This document shows positions 16,853-26,749 of a stretch of DNA of 64,000 nt, in pieces. This stretch comes from an uncultured Alphaproteobacteria bacterium. Lineage in GTDB: Bacteria > Pseudomonadota > Alphaproteobacteria > HIMB59 > GCA-002718135. The stretch's first letter is position 1. Each line of letters begins with the position of its first letter. The stretch spans positions 1 to 64,000 of the forward strand of contig CACGZD010000006.1 in the NCBI GenBank assembly GCA_902577425.1. The letters run 5' to 3'. Made by a program: the position numbers and the translations under genes. The notes under the pieces are model-generated. The model saw only the letters and a program-made list of their open reading frames with translations. It had not been told where the DNA came from and made no database searches.

Positions 16853-18715
16853 ATGAAAATAAACTCAATTTTTGCTAAAAATAATAAATTAAAAATATCC
16901 ATTTTTAATAATCAATACAAACATGGTGATTTTAAAATTTGTTTTTCTCTGATTTATTCTATTCAAGAAATTGATGGTGGAACAATATCAAAAAAAATTG
17001 GTAGATACTATGAAATATACTCTGAACAAGATGAAGTAACTCTTACACTACAGGAACCAAGGATAGGCTCTTATAATCTTTCATGCGGCCCTGAGGGATT
17101 GTTTGTTTTAGGAAAAAATAATCAAATTATAGAGTGTAAAATTGATTCCTTAAAATTTGAAAGCCCTATACCTCAAATTTTATATTCTGATGATCAGGAT
17201 AAAATATTTGATCCAGTAATTCCGCTTCCTAATATTTCAAAATTAGAAAAAGAAACTATTCATATTAAAAATTTAGATTTTAAAATACCTCCAGATGAAA
17301 ATGATTTTTTTAAAAATTTTGATAATTTACTAAAAGTATCTGACATAAAATTTAATTTATCAGTGGGACATTTAATAATTTTTAATAAACAAAAATTAAA
17401 ATCTGAAGAATATAAAATTAAAATTAAGAAAGATTCAATTTCGATCGATTATTCTGATTATGGAGGAAAGTTTTATTCAATAATAACTCTGATACAGCTT
17501 ATAAACTTTTATAATACAAATCTACCTCTTGGATTAATTGAAGATAGACCAGCTTTAAATTGGAGAGGTATGCATTTAGATTGTGCTAGACAATTTTATA
17601 CCATTGATGAAATAAAAAGACTTATGGACTATATGTGTTTTTTTAAATTAAATCGTTTTCACTGGCATTTAACAGATAATGAAGCTTGGAGAGTTGAATT
17701 AGAGTGTTATCCTAATTTAACAAAAGTGGGTGCATTTAGAGGTTATAATCATACAATTCCACCTTTCTATGGCACTGGTTACAATAAAACTGGAGGTTAT
17801 TATTCTCGCAGTCAAATTAATGAATTGATTGTGTATGCAAAACAAAGAAATATTGAAATTATGCCTGAGATTGATTTACCAGCACACTCCTGGACATTGC
17901 TTCAAGTTATGCCTGAGTTAAGAGACTCAAGCTCCAATATAATTTCAAAAGACGTAGGTAATTATGCTAATAATACAATTAATCCTGCAGTAGAGGAGAC
18001 AAATATCTTTTTACAAAATATTTTAGAAGAGTTAAGCAAAATATTTTCATTTAACATAATTCATGTTGGAGTTGATGAAAGACCAAAAGAGTCATGGGAG
18101 GGATCACCCAAAGTAATTGAGTATATGAAAAAAAACAATATTGAGTCGTTTGATGAATTGCAAGATCATTATATGAACAATATCATTAGTATTTTAAAAA
18201 ATTCAAATAAGCTAACAGCAGCTTGGAACGAGGCTGCATTACCTCCTCACAATGATATTGGCTCTGCTGGAAGTGGAGGAAAAGTTGATAAAAATTGCAT
18301 TATATTTGCTTGGGAGCATCCTGATGTCGGTTTAATGTCTGTAAAAAAAGGTTTTAAAACAGTTCTTTGTCCAGGTCATAAAACATATTTTGATATGGCT
18401 TACAATAACTCTACATATGAAAGAGGAATTTGTTGGGCTGCCACAATAGAAGTAAAAGAAGTTTTTGATTGGAATCCTCTTCAAGATTATGAATCTGATG
18501 ATTTAGAAAATGTGTTAGGTATTCAGGGTCAACTTTGGTCAGAAACAATTACAGATAAAGAATACTTTGATCAAATGATTAACCCTCGCCTCTCAGCACT
18601 TGCTGAAATAGCTTGGTGCAAAAAAGCAAAAAGATCATGGTCTCAATTTAGATCATCGTTAATAAATAATTTAGAATATTTATCAAAATTGGGGTGGAAG
18701 TTTCATAATTTTTAG
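16853..18715 (+). CDS. Beta-N-acetylhexosaminidase, glycoside hydrolase family 20
   Basis: 620 residues from ATG 16853; a TTG two codons earlier is an alternative. The N-terminal part (about 1-225) is the small alpha/beta GH20b-like domain. The catalytic barrel begins at NWRGMHLDCARQF. The substrate-assisted catalytic pair Asp-Glu lies in HVGVDERP at about residues 408-409, with active-site tryptophans in WEHPD and QLWSE. No signal peptide is present, so it should act in the cytoplasm on imported GlcNAc- or GalNAc-containing oligosaccharides. It leads the plus-strand cluster with a dehydrogenase and ABC importer. Confidence 0.9.
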   Translation: MKINSIFAKNNKLKISIFNNQYKHGDFKICFSLIYSIQEIDGGTISKKIGRYYEIYSEQDEVTLTLQEPRIGSYNLSCGPEGLFVLGKNNQIIECKIDSLKFESPIPQILYSDDQDKIFDPVIPLPNISKLEKETIHIKNLDFKIPPDENDFFKNFDNLLKVSDIKFNLSVGHLIIFNKQKLKSEEYKIKIKKDSISIDYSDYGGKFYSIITLIQLINFYNTNLPLGLIEDRPALNWRGMHLDCARQFYTIDEIKRLMDYMCFFKLNRFHWHLTDNEAWRVELECYPNLTKVGAFRGYNHTIPPFYGTGYNKTGGYYSRSQINELIVYAKQRNIEIMPEIDLPAHSWTLLQVMPELRDSSSNIISKDVGNYANNTINPAVEETNIFLQNILEELSKIFSFNIIHVGVDERPKESWEGSPKVIEYMKKNNIESFDELQDHYMNNIISILKNSNKLTAAWNEAALPPHNDIGSAGSGGKVDKNCIIFAWEHPDVGLMSVKKGFKTVLCPGHKTYFDMAYNNSTYERGICWAATIEVKEVFDWNPLQDYESDDLENVLGIQGQLWSETITDKEYFDQMINPRLSALAEIAWCKKAKRSWSQFRSSLINNLEYLSKLGWKFHNF

Positions 18716-18744
18716 TATTATGATTATTATTTTAGGGTGATAAA

Positions 18745-19890
18745 ATGAAAATTGGAACAGTAGGGTTAGGAAACAGAATAGCACATGTATATCATGAATT
18801 ATCTCAAATTAATAAAGATGCAGAATTAATTGCCTATACTGATCCTTTGCCGATAGGTAGGGAATATGCAGAAAAAAATAATTTTTTTCCTAAAAAAAGT
18901 TACCCTACTCTAAAAGAAATGATTAGTAGTGAATCCCTTGATTTACTTATGATTGGATCACCAAATCATTTGCATTTAGAACACATAAAAGAAGGACTAT
19001 CTTCAGGTTTAAAAATTTTTGCCGAAAAACCAATTGTCATTGATGAAAATCAAACTGTTGAATTAGCTAAACTTATTAAAGAATATGGAAGAGATAAAAT
19101 TCTCGTTGGATTAGTCTTGCGTTACTCTCAACATGCTAGATCTGTTAGAGATTTAATTAATAGAGATATAATTGGTAACGTTATATCAATAGAGGCATCT
19201 GAACATATTATGCCCTGGCACGGAGGTTTCTTTATGCGCAATTGGAGAAGAAAAGAAAAATATTCTGGAGGTTTTATGTTAGAAAAATGCTGCCACGATA
19301 TTGATTTCTACTCCATGATTACAAATAGTAGACCAATAAAAGTAGCTAGTTTTGGAGGAAGAAATTCATTTATTCCCAACAATCAACCTAAAGATTCAAT
19401 TGAGGAATATACAAGATATAATTTAAAGGGTTGGGAGGCAAATGAAAAAGTATTTGATAGTGATGCAGACATAGTTGATCATCAAGTAGCTATTATTGAA
19501 TATGAGAATGGTGCAACTTTAGCTTTTCATACTAACATGTGTGTACCAGATGAATTTAGAAGATTTGCTGTTATTGGAACTAATGGGATGGTTGAAGGAG
19601 ATTTTGTAAGAGGTTTTTTAAAAGCTCATGATCAAAAAAATAATGTAATATTAGATGAAAATTATGGAGCAGCTTTTGGCATGATAAAAGGTCATTATGG
19701 TGCAGATAGTTTAATGCTTAAAGATATTAATGCACATTTAATTAATTCTGAATCATCACCATTGCCAGTTGGAGTAATAGATTGTATGGAAGCAGGAATT
19801 GTTGCCATGAAGATAGATGAATCAAGAAAAAGTGGTAAAATAATTGATATAAGACCTACATGGAAAAATATAGATAGTATTCTTGGTTAA
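18745..19890 (+). CDS. Gfo/Idh/MocA-family NAD(P)-dependent sugar dehydrogenase
   Basis: 381 residues with an N-terminal Rossmann domain (GTVGLGNRIAHVY), the family EKP motif (FAEKPIVI) near residue 95 and a C-terminal alpha/beta domain. The ATG follows an AGGGTGA ribosome-binding site. It most likely oxidises or epimerises a sugar or amino-sugar derivative released by the GH20 enzyme, although related proteins include glycosidases with NAD. It ends 2 bases before the first permease gene, so it belongs to the importer operon. Confidence 0.87.
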   Translation: MKIGTVGLGNRIAHVYHELSQINKDAELIAYTDPLPIGREYAEKNNFFPKKSYPTLKEMISSESLDLLMIGSPNHLHLEHIKEGLSSGLKIFAEKPIVIDENQTVELAKLIKEYGRDKILVGLVLRYSQHARSVRDLINRDIIGNVISIEASEHIMPWHGGFFMRNWRRKEKYSGGFMLEKCCHDIDFYSMITNSRPIKVASFGGRNSFIPNNQPKDSIEEYTRYNLKGWEANEKVFDSDADIVDHQVAIIEYENGATLAFHTNMCVPDEFRRFAVIGTNGMVEGDFVRGFLKAHDQKNNVILDENYGAAFGMIKGHYGADSLMLKDINAHLINSESSPLPVGVIDCMEAGIVAMKIDESRKSGKIIDIRPTWKNIDSILG

Positions 19891-19892
19891 AA

Positions 19893-20798
19893 ATGAAAAT
19901 GAAAACTAAACTTAGGTCATACAATTCTCCTACTTTTTTAGCTTATGCACTCATAGCCCCAGCAGCTATTTATATTTTATGTATTGTTGCTTGGCCATTA
20001 ATTGAAACTGTTAGATTATCTTTTACTAATTCAAGTTTAGCTGGAGAAGAATATATTGGTTTTGAAAATTATGAAAAAATGATTTCGAGTAAAAAATTTA
20101 ATAAAATTGTTATTAGAACTTTTGTTTGGATGTTTTTTTCTGTGAGTCTAAAATTAATAATTGGTTTAATAGGTGCAGTATTATTAAATGCGAATGTATT
20201 TGGAAGATCAGCTTTTAGAGTTTTAGTAATGCCCCCGTGGGTAGTGCCCATAGCTATTGGAATGCTTGGCTGGCTTTGGTTATATAATGGATATTTCGGA
20301 ATAATAGCAGGAGTTGGAATGCGAACAGGAATATTAGACGGACCTTTTGGATTTCTAGCTTATAAACAAAGCGCTTTTATTTCAACAGTAATAGCTGATG
20401 TTTGGGTTGGTGTACCTATGGTAACAGTTTTTTTTCTTGCAGCAATGCAAGGTGTTCCAAAAGATTTATATGAAGCAGCCTATTGTGATGGCGCTTCAAG
20501 GTGGTCACGATTTTTTAGAATTACATTACCTCAAATAACACCTGTTATTGTGACTATGTCAATACTGTCTGCTATTTGGACATTTAATTCCTTTGAAATT
20601 ATTTGGATTTTAACTGAAGGAGGGCCAAGAGGAGCAACAACAACACTTATTATTGATACTTATAAGCAAGCTTTAGGTAACTATAAATTTGGAAGAGGTG
20701 CTGCAAGGGCAGTTGTAGTAATGATTTTGTTAACTTTATTTGCGGGCTTTTATTTAGCTTTACTTGCGAGAATAAACAAAAGGGTAGCTCATGAATAA
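19893..20798 (+). CDS. Sugar ABC transporter permease (MalF-like)
   Basis: 301 residues with six membrane helices and the EAA loop YEAAYCDGASRWSRFFRITLPQI that docks the ATPase. It is the first of two permeases and overlaps the second by 8 bases. A second ATG lies two codons in and could be the start. No ATPase gene accompanies the pair; the AglK/UgpC-type ATPase at 35930 may serve. The substrate is probably an amino-sugar oligosaccharide or monosaccharide, judged from the neighbouring hexosaminidase and nagA. Confidence 0.92.
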   Translation: MKMKTKLRSYNSPTFLAYALIAPAAIYILCIVAWPLIETVRLSFTNSSLAGEEYIGFENYEKMISSKKFNKIVIRTFVWMFFSVSLKLIIGLIGAVLLNANVFGRSAFRVLVMPPWVVPIAIGMLGWLWLYNGYFGIIAGVGMRTGILDGPFGFLAYKQSAFISTVIADVWVGVPMVTVFFLAAMQGVPKDLYEAAYCDGASRWSRFFRITLPQITPVIVTMSILSAIWTFNSFEIIWILTEGGPRGATTTLIIDTYKQALGNYKFGRGAARAVVVMILLTLFAGFYLALLARINKRVAHE

Positions 20799-21630
20799 AT
20801 ATACAATTTTAGAAAAATTATTAATTTATTTTGGAATTTTAATATTTATGACATTTATTCTTTTACCTTTTGTTGAAATGTTTTATGCCTCTTTAAGGCC
20901 TTTAGACCATTTATTTAGATCACCTTATCAATTTTATTCAGATGATCTTTCATTTTGGGCATATAGTGAAATGTGGAAAACTGTTCCTATGCTTGGACGT
21001 TACATTTTTAATAGTTTTTTTCTTGCAACAGTAACTTCTTTATTAACTTTATTATTTGTTATTCCAGCAGCTTATTCATATGCAAGATTCAAATTTCCTG
21101 CAAAAAATACTAGTTTGTATCTTTTACTTGCAATTAATATGTTTTCTGGTGCTGTACTATTAATACCTTTATATAAATTATTAAGAACATTTGGTTTGTT
21201 AAATACTTATCAAGCAATGATAGTTCCAGGAGTAGCTTTTTTAATTCCCACTTCAATTTGGTTATTAAAATCATATTTTGAAAAAATTCCAATTGAATTA
21301 GAAGAAGCTGCCTTTTGTGATGGAGCTACAAGAATTCAAATACTTAGACATGTTATAGCTCCTTTAAGTACACCTGGTTTAGTTGTTGTAGGTATCTATG
21401 CATTTATAGGTTCTTATGCTCAACAATTTTTATTTGCAATTTCATTTAATCAAAAGAAAGAATTTATGCCTATACCTGCAGGTCTTTATGAATTTATTGG
21501 TTACACTACTGTTAAATGGAATGAAATGATGGCTGCTTCCTTAGTAGGTATAGCTCCTGTTCTCCTTGTTTTTTTATTTTTACAAAAGTATATTGTGGAA
21601 GGATTAACAGCAGGAGCTGTAAAAAACTAG
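20791..21630 (+). CDS. Sugar ABC transporter permease (MalG-like)
   Basis: 279 residues, six membrane helices, EAA loop LEEAAFCDGATRIQILRHVI. It overlaps the MalF-like gene by 8 bases (translational coupling), pairs with it to form the membrane channel, and is followed by a 104-base spacer before the binding protein gene. That spacer contains a T-rich tract and a TTGATA-like element but no convincing promoter. Confidence 0.92.
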   Translation: MNKYTILEKLLIYFGILIFMTFILLPFVEMFYASLRPLDHLFRSPYQFYSDDLSFWAYSEMWKTVPMLGRYIFNSFFLATVTSLLTLLFVIPAAYSYARFKFPAKNTSLYLLLAINMFSGAVLLIPLYKLLRTFGLLNTYQAMIVPGVAFLIPTSIWLLKSYFEKIPIELEEAAFCDGATRIQILRHVIAPLSTPGLVVVGIYAFIGSYAQQFLFAISFNQKKEFMPIPAGLYEFIGYTTVKWNEMMAASLVGIAPVLLVFLFLQKYIVEGLTAGAVKN

Positions 21631-21734
21631 AAAAACAGTCCCTTTTTTTTTAAAAATAAACAATATTCTTACTTGATACACTTCTAGTATTAACTTAATC
21701 ATAATAGTTATAAATATAATTATACGGAGGAAAT

Positions 21735-22946
21735 ATGAAATTTACCTTTATTAAAACAACACTTATTGCTTTTGTAGTGTCTCTGTTTAGCTCATTTCAT
21801 TTAATGGCTACAGACATGCATGGTGTTATGTGTGGTGGTGAAATTCGACCTGCAGACCAAGCTGTAGTAGATCAATTTATGGCAGATAATCCTGGTGTTA
21901 ATGTTACTATGGAAGCTGTTCCTTGGGGAACTTGCCAAGATAAAGTTATAAACTTGGCCATAGCAGGAGATCCTGTGAGTTTTTCTTATGTAGGATCAAG
22001 AACTCTAAAAGGTTTAGCTGAAAATGGACATATTGTTGCAGTTAATATTCCTGATTCACAAAAGAAAATGTATCAACCAGGTATATTAGACACAGTATCT
22101 TACAAAGGGGAAATTTGGGGATACCCTCATGCTTTTTCTACAAAAGCCCTTTTTATGAATTGTGGTATTCTTGAACAAGCTGGTTTAGCTTGCAATGGCC
22201 CACAGTCTTGGGATGAACTTTATGCAATGGCTGAAACTATTAAAAATAATACAGGAATTGCAGGTATTGGTTTAACTGGAAAAGATTTTGATAATACTAT
22301 GCATCAATTTTTGAACTATCTTTATAGTAATGGGGGACAAGTAATTGATCCTGATACTAATGAAATAACTTTAGATAGTCCGAATACTGTTGAAACTTTA
22401 GAGTTTTATGCAAAGTTAGCAAATGTTTCTCAAGAAGGACCATTAGCTTGGGAGCGTTCCCAGTTAACTGAACTATTTAATGATGAAAAAATAGCTATGT
22501 ATATCAATGGTCCTTGGGGAGCTGGGCAACACAAAGAAGAACTTAGTGTGAAAACTGTAAGAATTCCTGCTGGTCCAAATGGTAGCCAAGGAACACTTTT
22601 AATCACTGATAGTGTTGCAGTCTTTAATAATACTGGTCATGAAGATATGGCAAGTGCACTTGTGGCTCAGCTTACTTCAGGTGATGCTCAATATGATTTA
22701 GATACTAGTTGGGGTCTAACTCCAATTATGCAATATCCTCAAATTGGTAAGGTAGCGCCATACAATACAGATTATTGGATGATGTTTATTGATGCCATTG
22801 CAGATGGAGGTCCTGAGCCTCTATTTGTAGATTATAAAGCTTTTCAATCAGTTATGAATTCTATGATTCAAGGAGCAATTCTTGGAGAAGGAGATGCGGC
22901 TGATTTAGTTGCTGAAGCAGCTGAAGAATTGGAAGAGTATAAATAG
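21735..22946 (+). CDS. Sugar ABC transporter substrate-binding protein, family 1
   Basis: 403 residues with a signal peptide (basic MKFTFIKT, hydrophobic core, cleavage near LMA-TD) and the two-lobed periplasmic fold of extracellular solute-binding family 1 (DKVINLAIAGDPVSFSYVGS, GYPHAFSTKALFMNCGIL, INGPWGAG). The mature protein has several cysteines (CGG, TCQ, NCG, CNG). A strong GGAGGAAAT ribosome-binding site precedes the ATG. It captures the ligand for the permeases just upstream. The binding protein at the end of the operon with its own terminator suggests separate high expression. Confidence 0.93.
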   Translation: MKFTFIKTTLIAFVVSLFSSFHLMATDMHGVMCGGEIRPADQAVVDQFMADNPGVNVTMEAVPWGTCQDKVINLAIAGDPVSFSYVGSRTLKGLAENGHIVAVNIPDSQKKMYQPGILDTVSYKGEIWGYPHAFSTKALFMNCGILEQAGLACNGPQSWDELYAMAETIKNNTGIAGIGLTGKDFDNTMHQFLNYLYSNGGQVIDPDTNEITLDSPNTVETLEFYAKLANVSQEGPLAWERSQLTELFNDEKIAMYINGPWGAGQHKEELSVKTVRIPAGPNGSQGTLLITDSVAVFNNTGHEDMASALVAQLTSGDAQYDLDTSWGLTPIMQYPQIGKVAPYNTDYWMMFIDAIADGGPEPLFVDYKAFQSVMNSMIQGAILGEGDAADLVAEAAEELEEYK

Positions 22947-22960
22947 ACAAATTTTAAAAT

Positions 22961-22990
22961 AAGGACTGCCTTTTGGCAGTCCTTTTTATT
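22961..22990 (+). terminator. Rho-independent terminator after the binding protein gene
   Basis: AAGGACTGCC (22961-22970) pairs perfectly with GGCAGTCCTT (22975-22984) around loop TTTT and is followed by a T-rich run. It ends the GH20-dehydrogenase-ABC transcript before glmS. Confidence 0.95.
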
Positions 22991-23067
22991 TAGTATAAAA
23001 ATTTTCTAAACATTTTTGATATTTAATAGATAATAATCTTAAATTATTAATGTATATATAATATTCA

Positions 23068-24873
23068 ATGTGTGGAATTGTCGGTATTGCTAGCAAAAAT
23101 AATTGTATAGATAATATTTTGTCTGGATTATATTCTCTTGAGTACAGAGGTTATGATTCATCGGGATTAGCAACAATAAAAAATAATCATTTTGAATATA
23201 GTAAAAATATTGGTAAAATTTCTAATTTACAAAAATCTGTTAAAAATAATAAATTAATTGGAAATGTTGTAATTGCTCATACTAGGTGGGCAACTCATGG
23301 CAAACCTTCTATAAAAAATTGTCATCCATTTATAAAAGATAACTGTGTTTTAGTTCATAATGGTATCATTGAAAATTATACAGATTTAATAAATTATTAT
23401 TCAATAAAACAAAAAAATATTAAATCAGATACAGACTCTGAAATTATTGCTGAAATATACAATAAGTTATTAAATGAATTTAATAATCCTATTGAAGCTA
23501 TCAAAAACCTAAATAAAAAAATAGTAGGATCATTTTCTTTTGCATTTTTAGTCCATGGATCAAAATCAATATATGTAACAAGAAGAGGGAGTCCTTTAGT
23601 TTTAGGTAGTGGAGAAGGATTTAATGCTGTTAGTTCTGATGTCTTAGGTTTGCCAGATAATACAAAAGAAATTATTTTTTTAGAGGAAAATGATATTGCC
23701 GAAGTAAATGATACTTCAATTCTAATTTATAATAATAACAAAATCATCAAGAGAGAAAAACATAAATTTATTCCAAAAAAAGAATTTAAAGTTAAAGGAA
23801 ATTACAAACATTTTATGGAAAAAGAAATTTTTCATCAACCAATAAGTATTGAAGATACAATTTTGAATTTTGCTGATAAAAAAAGAAAAGTTGTTTATTT
23901 ACCTAAAACTAATATTAAATTTAATGAATTTTCAAACATAATTATAGTTGCTTGTGGAACAGCTTACCATTCTTGTATGGTGGCAAAATATTGGATTGAA
24001 GAGATGACTGACTTCAATGTTTCAATTGATATAGCCTCTGAATATAGATATCGCAAAAATAAAGTTAATAAAAACTCCCTAGGAATTGTTGTATCGCAGT
24101 CAGGTGAAACTATGGACACGTTAAAATGTTTAAGTAAATTTAAAAAAAATAATATTTTCACAATATCTATAGTAAATGTTTTAAATAGCTCAATTGCTAG
24201 ATTAAGTGATTTTATTTTACCTACTTTAGCTGGTCCTGAAATTGGCGTTGCTTCCACAAAAGCTTTTACTTCTCAATTATCTGTTTTAGCTCTATTTGTA
24301 CTTAATCTTCAACAAGGAAGTAAAAATATTAATAAGATTTTTTTTAATTCTATTTTTAGTATCCACAAATCTGTTAAAGAAATTTTAAAAAAAGAAAATG
24401 AATTTAAGAAAATAGCTAAAAAATTAGTCGATACTAAAAGCATTTTTTATATTGGTAGAGGTGCCATGTATCCTATTGCATTAGAAGGTGCCTTAAAGTT
24501 AAAAGAAATTACCTATAAGCATTGTGAAGGTTATGCCGCTGGAGAACTAAAACATGGCCCGTTAGCCTTAATTGAAAATAATATACCTGTTATTGTTTTA
24601 GCTCCTTTTGATGAAAATTATTCTAAATTACTCTCAAATATACAAGAGGTTAAAGCTAGAGGTGGAAGAATTATTATGATTACAGATAGGGATGGTGCAA
24701 AAAAAGTAAAAAAATATTGTGATCAAATTGTAATAATACCAAAAACAAATTTTTTAACATCCCCAATATTATATTCGATACCAGTCCAGTTAATTGCTTA
24801 TTATTTAGCAGTTTTTCTTGGAACAGATGTCGATCAACCAAGAAATTTAGCGAAATCTGTTACTGTAGAATAA
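23068..24873 (+). CDS. glmS: Glutamine--fructose-6-phosphate aminotransferase (isomerizing)
   Basis: 601 residues, normal length. The N-terminal class II glutamine amidotransferase domain starts MCGIVGIA with Cys as nucleophile after methionine removal, and contains HTRWATHG. Two C-terminal SIS domains follow (VACGTAYHSCMVAKYW and YIGRGAMYPIALEGALKLKE), ending NLAKSVTVE as expected. It makes glucosamine-6-phosphate for cell-wall precursors. Its location inside an amino-sugar catabolic cluster is notable because NagA and the SIS deaminase-like protein downstream work in the opposite direction. No ribozyme element was seen upstream. Confidence 0.96.
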   Translation: MCGIVGIASKNNCIDNILSGLYSLEYRGYDSSGLATIKNNHFEYSKNIGKISNLQKSVKNNKLIGNVVIAHTRWATHGKPSIKNCHPFIKDNCVLVHNGIIENYTDLINYYSIKQKNIKSDTDSEIIAEIYNKLLNEFNNPIEAIKNLNKKIVGSFSFAFLVHGSKSIYVTRRGSPLVLGSGEGFNAVSSDVLGLPDNTKEIIFLEENDIAEVNDTSILIYNNNKIIKREKHKFIPKKEFKVKGNYKHFMEKEIFHQPISIEDTILNFADKKRKVVYLPKTNIKFNEFSNIIIVACGTAYHSCMVAKYWIEEMTDFNVSIDIASEYRYRKNKVNKNSLGIVVSQSGETMDTLKCLSKFKKNNIFTISIVNVLNSSIARLSDFILPTLAGPEIGVASTKAFTSQLSVLALFVLNLQQGSKNINKIFFNSIFSIHKSVKEILKKENEFKKIAKKLVDTKSIFYIGRGAMYPIALEGALKLKEITYKHCEGYAAGELKHGPLALIENNIPVIVLAPFDENYSKLLSNIQEVKARGGRIIMITDRDGAKKVKKYCDQIVIIPKTNFLTSPILYSIPVQLIAYYLAVFLGTDVDQPRNLAKSVTVE

Positions 24874-24875
24874 TT

Positions 24876-25604
24876 TTACTTCAATTTATTATTGATAAAA
24901 GCATATTTTTTTTCTAAAATTTCATTATGTTTTTTGCTATTAGGTAAATTGGAACTTAAGTAAAAAGGAAAAGGATTTTGATTTTTTAATTTTGAAGACA
25001 TTTCAAGCCACAAGGAATTCAAAATAAATATTCCTGCAATTGTAGAAGATGAAGTTACTCCAAAATCTTTATAATTTATTAAAGTATCACCTATAGGACT
25101 GTAATTATCTATATAAATATCGTTATAGAAATAAAGTTTTGATTTTTTGATTTTTTTCAACTTATCTGAATAAGTTTTAGAAGTTACACCGATAACATAT
25201 ATTTTTTTATTTTTCATTATCTTTGCTATTTCTATAGATAATCGATTAATACCACTGGTTGAAAAAATAATTATAGAGTCATTTTTAGTAAAATTATATT
25301 TCTTTAAAATATTTTTAGCTAATTTTGGATTTCTTTCATACTCTGATGCTTTTTTTATGCCATAAGAAAAATCTATTCTTTTATCTAAAATTGGAGTAAC
25401 CCCAGCAAATGCTCCAGCTCTATGCAAACATTCTTCTGCTATACAATGATTATGACCAGTACCAAAAACATACACAATCCCTCCATTAACATAGTTGTTG
25501 GATAATTTGCTGGCAATTAATTTAATCTTATTTCTTTCATTTTTAGAAATTTTTTTTAATATTGAGGATAATTTTTTAGAAAAAATATCTATAGAGTTTT
25601 TCAT
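24876..25604 (-). CDS. SIS-domain sugar-phosphate protein (UPF0309/COG4821 type)
   Basis: 242 residues with one SIS fold. The phosphosugar loop is VYVFGTGHNHCIAEECLHRAG, and a second loop IIIFSTSGINRLSIEIAKIMK resembles MurQ/AgaS-type sites. It resembles the UPF0309 family found near amino-sugar genes, and is likely an isomerase or regulator acting on a hexosamine phosphate. It is the only minus-strand gene inside the plus-strand cluster, convergent with glmS (2-base gap) and divergent from nagA. Its exact reaction is unknown. Confidence 0.78.
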   Translation of the reverse strand: MKNSIDIFSKKLSSILKKISKNERNKIKLIASKLSNNYVNGGIVYVFGTGHNHCIAEECLHRAGAFAGVTPILDKRIDFSYGIKKASEYERNPKLAKNILKKYNFTKNDSIIIFSTSGINRLSIEIAKIMKNKKIYVIGVTSKTYSDKLKKIKKSKLYFYNDIYIDNYSPIGDTLINYKDFGVTSSSTIAGIFILNSLWLEMSSKLKNQNPFPFYLSSNLPNSKKHNEILEKKYAFINNKLK

Positions 25605-25666
25605 AGATAGCTTATAATGAAAAAACGAATCAAAAAAAATTAAAATTATTAATTTAGGAAATTATC

Positions 25667-26749
25667 TTGATATCATTAAAAGGCAAAATTGTTAACTTTG
25701 ACGAAACCTTCAATGGAGAAATAATTTTCAATAAAAAAATAGATAAAATCACAAGGTCAAAATCTATACAAAATGAAGATTATATAATTCCTGGATTTAT
25801 AGATCTGCATTGCCATGGAGCTAATGGTTTTGATACAATGGATGGATGGAATTCTATTAAAAAAATGTCAGCATACCATTTGAGTAATGGCACTACATCT
25901 ATTTTACCAACAACTTGGACTAGTACAATAGAACATACATTTAACGCACTAAAAGAGTTTAAAAACTTTAAGAATACTAACACTAATATATTAGGTGTTC
26001 ATTTAGAGGGGCCTTTTATCAATCCAAACAAGCTAGGGGCACAACCTCCGCTAACGATAAATCCATCTATTGAATTTATTAAAAAATTGATAGATGTTGC
26101 TCCGATCAAAGTTATCACCCTTGCTCCAGAGTTAGATGGCATGGATGACTTTATTTATCATTTAGACAAGCTTAAAATTAATATTCAATTTGGGCATTCT
26201 TTAGCTGATTTTGAATGTTGTGCTAAATTTATGAATAAATATAGTATTGGATTTACGCATCTTTATAACGCTATGTCAGGTAATCATCACAGAAGTTCAG
26301 GGGTTTTAGGTGCTGCTTTAGAATTAGGATCTTTTGCAGAAATTATTTGTGATCTTAATCATGTTAATCAAACTTCTATTAAGATTGCTAAAAAATGTAT
26401 TAAAAATTTGTATGCTGTTAGTGATTCAATGGGAGCTACTGGATTAGAAAATGGAATATATAATTTTTTTGGAGTTGATATTGAAAAAATAGATAAAAAA
26501 GCTGTTGTTAAAAAAACTAATGCTTTAGCTGGAAGTGTAATCAATATGCATGATACTTTTTCCAATTTAATTAAATTAAAATTTTCTTTAAATGAAGCTG
26601 TTAAAATGACTAGTTACAATGCTGCTCAATATATAAAAGAAAATGAGCTGGGATATATCGGAGAAAATAAAATATCTAATATTTTAGTTTTAGATAAAAC
26701 TTTAAAAATTAAACAAATATATTTAAATGGAATTAAAATTAATGAATAA
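25667..26749 (+). CDS. nagA: N-acetylglucosamine-6-phosphate deacetylase
   Basis: 360 residues starting at a TTG with TAGGAA just upstream; no ATG fits the family N-terminus. The amidohydrolase barrel features are present: FIDLHCHGANGFD (metal HxH-like), HLEGPFINPNKLGA (Glu ligand), GHSLADFE and FTHLYNAMSG (His ligands), and catalytic Asp in AVSDSMGATG. It removes acetate from GlcNAc-6-phosphate. The 3' end overlaps the SIS gene start, indicating coupling. Together with GH20 and the ABC importer it defines a chitin- or peptidoglycan-sugar utilisation route, although no nagK-type kinase is recognised apart from the galactokinase-like gene. Confidence 0.92.
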   Translation: MISLKGKIVNFDETFNGEIIFNKKIDKITRSKSIQNEDYIIPGFIDLHCHGANGFDTMDGWNSIKKMSAYHLSNGTTSILPTTWTSTIEHTFNALKEFKNFKNTNTNILGVHLEGPFINPNKLGAQPPLTINPSIEFIKKLIDVAPIKVITLAPELDGMDDFIYHLDKLKINIQFGHSLADFECCAKFMNKYSIGFTHLYNAMSGNHHRSSGVLGAALELGSFAEIICDLNHVNQTSIKIAKKCIKNLYAVSDSMGATGLENGIYNFFGVDIEKIDKKAVVKKTNALAGSVINMHDTFSNLIKLKFSLNEAVKMTSYNAAQYIKENELGYIGENKISNILVLDKTLKIKQIYLNGIKINE

